A DNA stretch of 11,612 bases from Deltaproteobacteria bacterium (lineage in GTDB: Bacteria > Desulfobacterota > Binatia > DP-6). The translations under genes were made by a program, and so were the position numbers. The DNA lies in assembly GCA_005879245.1 (NCBI GenBank), contig VBLA01000007.1:1-11612 (forward strand), written 5' to 3'. Below the pieces are notes generated by a model that saw nothing but the letters and a program-made list of their open reading frames with translations, was not told the origin of the DNA and did not search any database. Of the stretch, positions 6,792 to 11,612 are shown piece after piece; position 1 is the stretch's first letter; each line of letters begins with the position of its first letter.

Positions 6792-7250
6792 ATGCAGAGC
6801 CGGGCGAAGAGCTCCCTTCTCGGGCCGACCCTCGGCACGATCCTCTTCGTCGCTCTCGTCCCCGGGACGATCGTCGGCCTCGTGCCGTATCGGCTGTCGG
6901 GCTGGAGGCTCGCACCGCCGCTCCTCGGCTCGCCGGCGACGCGCTGGATCGGCGTGGGCCTCCTTCTTCTCGGCCTTCCGCTCTTCGTTGCTTTCCTCGG
7001 ACGTTTCGTCCGCGAAGGCCACGGCACACCGGATCCCGTGGCTGCCCCGATGGTCATCGGCCAGGGGCTCCTCTTCGCCAGCAAGCCGATCCTGGCCTAC
7101 GCTGCCGGTCTGGCCCTGGCCTTTCACCTGTTCGTCGTGCTCTACGAGGAGCCCACGCTCGGCGCGCGCTTCGGTGAGGAGTACGCTTCGTACTGCCGTC
7201 GCGTTCCGCGCTGGATCCCGCGGTGGCGTTTCGAGAAGGGCGGCGCATGA
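6792..7250 (+). CDS. Isoprenylcysteine methyltransferase-like membrane protein lacking its core motif
   Basis: A 152-residue membrane protein whose two ends match the bacterial isoprenylcysteine carboxyl methyltransferase-like (ICMT/PEMT) family. Hydrophobic segments lie at about 9-32, 51-70 and 95-118. The N-terminal half ends with FVREGHGTPDPVA (71-83), normally followed by the conserved V-x-G-x-YRYVRNPMY core that binds S-adenosylmethionine. Here the sequence jumps to MVIGQGLLF and then resumes with AFHLFVVLYEEPTLGARFGEEY, the usual C-terminal motif. Roughly 25 residues appear to be missing with the frame kept. It is therefore probably inactive as a methyltransferase, or a degenerate or assembly-damaged copy. 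No clear SD precedes the ATG, and the start could be slightly different. It is followed by the SDR gene after 31 bases, so the two are probably co-transcribed. Confidence 0.75.
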   Translation: MQSRAKSSLLGPTLGTILFVALVPGTIVGLVPYRLSGWRLAPPLLGSPATRWIGVGLLLLGLPLFVAFLGRFVREGHGTPDPVAAPMVIGQGLLFASKPILAYAAGLALAFHLFVVLYEEPTLGARFGEEYASYCRRVPRWIPRWRFEKGGA

Positions 7251-7270
7251 GGTCGCGCGGCCCAGAGCGA

Positions 7271-7275
7271 GGAGG
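7271..7275 (+). promoter_or_regulatory. Ribosome binding site of the SDR gene
   Basis: GGAGG lies six bases before the ATG at 7282. It fixes the start there, rather than at any of the upstream starts in the same long open frame. Confidence 0.7.
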
Positions 7276-7281
7276 ATTCGC

Positions 7282-8158
7282 ATGAAGGAGTTCGAGGGGC
7301 GGGTGGCCGTCGTCACCGGGGCCGCGAGTGGCATCGGACTCGCCCTGGCGGAGCGGTTCGCGGCCGAGGGCATGAAGGTGGTCCTGGCCGACGTCGAAGA
7401 AGGTGCGCTCCGCACGGCAGAGCGCACGGTCAAGGCCAAGGGGGCGCCGACGCTCGCCGTGCGAACCGACGTGACGCGCGCGGCCGACGTCGACGCGCTC
7501 GCCCAGAAGACGCTCGACGCCTTCGGGGCGGTACACGTCGTCTGCAACAACGCCGGGGTGGGAGGCGACTTCCGTCTCTCGTGGCAGCAGACCCTCGAGA
7601 ACTGGCAGTGGGTGCTGGGGGTCAACCTCTGGGGAGTGATCCACGGCATCCGCACCTTCGTGCCCATCCTGCTCCAGCAGGACACCGAGGGGCACGTGGT
7701 CAACACCGCCTCGATGGCGGGGCATCTCTCGCTCCCCCTCGGTGCGGTGTACCACGCGACGAAGTTCGCCGTGGTCACGTTCTCGGAGTCGCTGCACCAT
7801 GAGCTCGCGATGGTGGGGGCGAAGGTGAAGGCGTCGGTCCTCTGCCCCGGTTTCGTCAGCACCAACATCATGAGCTCGGAGCGGAACCGTCCGGCGGGGC
7901 TCCGGGGGGAAGAGCAGCCCCTCACGGAAGCCGAGCAGGCACTCCGCGCCTCCTACGAGGGGCTGGTGACAGGCGGTCTCCCGCCCGCGACCGTCGCGGA
8001 GCGCGTCCTCGAGGCGATTCGCGACGAGCGTTTCTACATCTTCCCCCATCCCGAGATCCTCGCCGCCGTGCGCGGCCGCATGCTGAACATCCTCGCGCAG
8101 CAGAATCCGACGCTGGAGGTGCCGGAGGACCTCCAGATGGGGCTCGTCGTGGAAGCGG

Positions 8159-8172
<14 letters not shown>
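7282..8172 (+). CDS. Short-chain dehydrogenase/reductase (classical SDR)
   Basis: A 296-residue cytoplasmic oxidoreductase that interconverts an alcohol and a ketone or aldehyde with a nicotinamide cofactor. The cofactor motif TGAASGIG is at 12-19. D37 after the second strand favours NAD(H). NNAG is at 89-92, and the catalytic set N115, S144, Y157, K161 (YHATK) is complete. The C-terminal extension beyond a usual 250-residue SDR (about 205-296) contains FYIFPHPEI, found in SDRs of lipid or xenobiotic metabolism; the substrate cannot be named. It is 31 bases downstream of the methyltransferase-like gene, and its last 14 bases overlap the end of the acyl-CoA synthetase on the other strand. The gene looks intact. 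Confidence 0.93.
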
Positions 8173-9796
<1,624 letters not shown>

Positions 9797-9801
9797 TGCG
9801 G

Positions 9802-10170
9802 TCAGTCCTCGTCCTTGCCGCCGGAGCCGACGAAGCGGTCGTTCGGATCGGCGAACAGGAGGTTGAAGGTGGTGAGGCTCCCGTAGATGCGCGTGACGTA
9901 GTCCTGGAGTTGCACGCGATCCTGGTCGTCGAGCTTCGGATGGCTGTTGATCCGCTGCTCGAGCACGCGGAGCCGCTCCCGGACATTGATGATCTTCCGG
10001 AAGAAGCCATCGATGGGCACGACCTTCTCCTGCGTCCCGGCCTTGCCCGGCCTGAGCACGAGCTGCCCGCCGGCCCAGCGGTCGCCGATCGTCCCGGACA
10101 CCGACTGCTCGGCGTTCAGGACCGCGCGGACGGCCTGCACGATCTTGCGGAGATCCTCTTCGTCGAGCAT
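9802..10170 (-). CDS. Conserved-looking protein of unknown function, 122 aa
   Basis: A soluble, highly charged protein without signal peptide or membrane segment. Residues 3-20 (DEEDLRKIVQAVRAVLNA) form an amphipathic helix. Residues about 53-85 (FFRKIINVRERLRVLEQR and onward) have a heptad-like pattern that could be a coiled coil, followed by a third helical stretch, QLQDYVTRIYGSLTTFN, at 87-103. The C-terminus is acidic and Gly-rich. I do not recognise a family and assign no function. The ATG has AGGAGG six bases upstream, codon use matches its neighbours, and the stop is five bases before the acyl-CoA synthetase start, whose SD lies inside the last codons here. Translation of the two is therefore linked, which suggests a role with the ligase (regulation, assembly or localisation), by inference only. 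Confidence 0.75.
   Translation of the reverse strand: MLDEEDLRKIVQAVRAVLNAEQSVSGTIGDRWAGGQLVLRPGKAGTQEKVVPIDGFFRKIINVRERLRVLEQRINSHPKLDDQDRVQLQDYVTRIYGSLTTFNLLFADPNDRFVGSGGKDED
9806..9810 (-). promoter_or_regulatory. Ribosome binding site of the acyl-CoA synthetase, inside the upstream gene
   Basis: GAGGA on the minus strand lies nine bases before the ATG at 9796 and overlaps the last two sense codons of the 122-residue gene. It decides the synthetase start. Confidence 0.55.
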
Positions 10171-10514
10171 GCGCGCCTCCTATGCCGAAAGACGCGCCTC
10201 TCATTGCGTGATTCGGCTACGGGGCGCAACCCGCGAGGAGCCATGGGTCGGTAGTGGAAGACTACGCTCTCCGAGATCGCCGTCGGATATGTTCGTGCGC
10301 CAGCTCGAACATGGACCAATCGTGGTCGGCGGTCGCGTGGGTCAGGGCGTAGCCGGCCCCTCACGCTGCCAGCATCCTCGTCGAGCTCGGCTGCACGATC
10401 GCGCGACCGCCGCGGTTAGTGAACCGTGAGAAATCGAGCGATTGCGAAATTGTTCACCAGGGTGTCGGATTGCGGCTGGCTCGATCGTCCTTAGAGACGA
10501 AAGGAGAAAATTCC
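10171..10514. other. Divergent intergenic region with two small palindromes, 344 bp
   Basis: This spacer separates the acyl-CoA synthetase operon (minus) from the VOC protein gene (plus) and should contain promoters for both. Two perfect short inverted repeats are visible, GACCA-atcg-TGGTC at 10314-10327 and CGGTT-agtg-AACCG at 10413-10426, each with 5-base arms and a 4-base loop. They could be operator half-sites or chance. The 80 bases before the VOC gene are richer in A and T than the rest, but no clear -35/-10 pair is seen. Short open frames here are not convincing as genes. Confidence 0.4.
10501..10506 (+). promoter_or_regulatory. Ribosome binding site of the VOC protein gene
   Basis: AAGGAG lies eight bases before the ATG at 10515. 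It selects this start over the 32-codon upstream extension from 10419, which has no homology. Confidence 0.7.
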
Positions 10515-11300
10515 ATGTCCGATCGCGAACCGCTTCCCGGAAAGTTCGTGTGGTTCGAGCTCGTGTCCAGGGACGCCAAGAAGGCTCAGGCATTCTACGG
10601 CGAGGTGCTCGGGTGGAAGACCGTGCCGTTCCCTCTGGGCGACTTCACCTACGAGATGATCTGTGCCGGCGACACGGCCGACACGATGATCGGCGGCTAC
10701 GCGCCGCCCAAAAACGACCGCCAGCCGGCGCACTGGATCTCGTGCGTCTCCGTCGAGGACGTCGACGCGACCGCGAAGGCGGTCACCGCGAACGGTGGCA
10801 AGGTGGTCGAGGCGCCCTCCGATGTCCCGGGCGTCGGCCGGAGGGCGAGGATCGCCGACCCGCAGGGGGCCGAGCTGTCCCTGTTCAAGAACGCCACAGG
10901 TGATCCCCCCGACGCGCCGGCGACCCCCGGCCGCTTTTTCTGGAACGAGCTTCATACCAGTGACCCGACGAAGGCGCTCGCGTTCTACGAGAAGGTCCTC
11001 GGGTTCTCCCACCGCTCGATGGACATGGGCCCCGGCGGCACCTACCACATCCTGTCCAAGGGCGGCGTCGACCGCGGCGGCGTGACGAGCCACCTGCCCG
11101 GCGGAGTGCCGCCGCATTGGCTGCCCTACGTCGCCGTCGACGACGCCGACGCGACGATCGCGCGCGCCAGGAAGCGCGGCGCGACGATCCCGATGAGCCC
11201 CGAGGACATCCCAGGTGTCGGTCGCTTCGGCGTATTACAGGATCCGACCGGCGCGGTGCTCGCGATCATGAAGCCGCTACCGATGGAGAAACAGCGCTAG
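10515..11300 (+). CDS. Two-domain VOC (glyoxalase/bleomycin-resistance fold) protein
   Basis: A 261-residue cytoplasmic protein built of two tandem vicinal-oxygen-chelate domains. Domain 1 (about 8-127) begins GKFVWFELVSRDAKKAQAFY, and domain 2 (about 138-255) begins GRFFWNELHTSDPTKALAFY; each ends with a matching DVPGVGR/DIPGVGR, then ADPQGAELSLFK or QDPTGAVLAIMK. This internal duplication is typical of the family annotated as glyoxalase-like, including the mycobacterial Cfp30B type. The H/E metal ligands of true glyoxalases are not clearly conserved at the domain starts (F/W-E at 14-15 and N-E at 144-145 carry the first-strand position), so the activity (isomerase, dioxygenase, binding) is open. 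A strong SD supports the start. It is the only certain gene here ending in TAG. It is a single-gene unit, divergent from the synthetase operon. Confidence 0.88.
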   Translation: MSDREPLPGKFVWFELVSRDAKKAQAFYGEVLGWKTVPFPLGDFTYEMICAGDTADTMIGGYAPPKNDRQPAHWISCVSVEDVDATAKAVTANGGKVVEAPSDVPGVGRRARIADPQGAELSLFKNATGDPPDAPATPGRFFWNELHTSDPTKALAFYEKVLGFSHRSMDMGPGGTYHILSKGGVDRGGVTSHLPGGVPPHWLPYVAVDDADATIARARKRGATIPMSPEDIPGVGRFGVLQDPTGAVLAIMKPLPMEKQR

Positions 11301-11445
11301 GGCGCTAGTTGCCGGCTCCGGAGGGTGGCGGGAGGGGGCGAGTTGAGGGACTCCGGAGGCTGGCGCATTGGGTCTTGGAGGAGCGATGTGAACCGTCCGG
11401 CGTGCTGGTTCCCGAGCCGGCAGCCCACACTCCCAGCGCACACCC

Positions 11446-11612
11446 CTATCGCCGGGCCTGGGTGATCACGCCCCGTCGCGGGTCGACGACAGGAGCTGCT
11501 GCGTCGACGACAGGAGCTGCCGCGTCGGCCAGTGTCGTCGGAACCTGCGGCCGGCGACAGACCTGCTTGCCCTCGACCACGCGGACGACGGCCAGGAAGC
11601 GTGGAACGTAGT
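11446..11612 (-). CDS. C-terminal end of an unidentified protein, start outside the window
   Basis: An open frame on the minus strand enters from the right edge and ends at TAG (11446-11448). About 54 residues are visible, beginning YVPRFLAVVRVVEGKQVCRR and passing through ADAAAPVVDAAAPVVDPRRG to the stop. Its codons mostly end in G or C like the confirmed genes, and a 21-bp tandem repeat translates as an exact 7-residue repeat, both of which favour this frame. A 100-residue plus-strand frame (11309-11611) covers the same bases, but its translation is Thr/Arg/Ala-rich low-complexity sequence. Family unknown; the fragment is too short for a function. Confidence 0.45.
   Translation of the reverse strand, partial: YVPRFLAVVRVVEGKQVCRRPQVPTTLADAAAPVVDAAAPVVDPRRGVITQARR
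11482..11523. repeat. 21-bp tandem repeat, two copies
   Basis: Copies at 11482-11502 and 11503-11523 differ by one base (T or C near the end). The unit is a multiple of three and, read on the minus strand, repeats a 7-residue AAAPVVD-type segment near the C-terminus of the partial gene at the right edge. Confidence 0.85.

Noticed and set aside
6748..7281. N-terminal extension of the SDR frame
   Set aside because: Ser/Arg-rich shadow of the methyltransferase-like gene; the SDR motif pattern and GGAGG place the start at 7282.
9797..10204. N-terminal extension of the acyl-CoA synthetase frame
   Set aside because: It is the shadow of the 122-residue gene; the ligase family begins near 9796.
11316..11365. 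Direct repeat CTCCGGAGG-x-TGGCG at 11316-11330 and 11351-11365
   Set aside because: Two short GC-rich copies with one mismatch after the VOC gene; not enough to call a repeat family, attachment site or terminator.
11309..11611. 100-residue plus-strand frame after the VOC gene
   Set aside because: Low-complexity Thr/Ala/Arg-rich translation, no SD, and the minus-strand frame over the same bases has better codon use.

Overview
The window is GC-rich bacterial chromosomal DNA. Genes are dense, codons mostly end in G or C, Shine-Dalgarno (SD) sites of the AGGAGG type are strong, and nearly all stop codons are TGA. I see no RNA genes, transposases, phage genes or CRISPR arrays. The gene content (degradative oxidoreductases, a cobalt-type nitrile hydratase, an AlkK-like acyl-CoA synthetase, a Cys-rich secreted protein) fits an uncultured soil or groundwater lineage of the Binatota or deltaproteobacterial kind, but that is inference and no marker gene is present to test it.

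Left part (1-4207): a small exported cupin runs toward a zinc-dependent alcohol dehydrogenase on the minus strand. Next is a two-part secreted protein of unknown function on the plus strand. It runs tail to tail into a minus-strand cytochrome P450 whose reading frame is complete except for one in-frame TAG about a quarter of the way in.

Middle part (4308-5884): a nitrile hydratase operon, beta then alpha then activator, transcribed away from the P450. The alpha subunit has the cobalt-type CTLCSC metal site but loses the normal C-terminal tail at a run of eight G. Its frame then reads through the activator gene. A one-base change in the G run would join alpha and activator into one protein. 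No amidase is present.

Right part (6184-11612): a small lipoprotein; an isoprenylcysteine-methyltransferase-like membrane protein that appears to lack its catalytic core, followed closely by an intact SDR oxidoreductase; then, on the opposite strand and overlapping the SDR tail by 14 bases, an acyl-CoA synthetase preceded five bases upstream by a conserved-looking 122-residue protein of unknown function. A two-domain VOC (glyoxalase-fold) protein diverges from that pair. The right edge holds the C-terminal end of a probable minus-strand gene containing a 21-bp tandem repeat.

The chemistry suggests small-molecule degradation: oxidation (P450, ADH, SDR), nitrile hydration, and CoA activation of acids. 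The most notable feature is that three genes within about 4.3 kb (P450, nitrile hydratase alpha, methyltransferase) each carry a different lesion while keeping conserved sequence on both sides of it.
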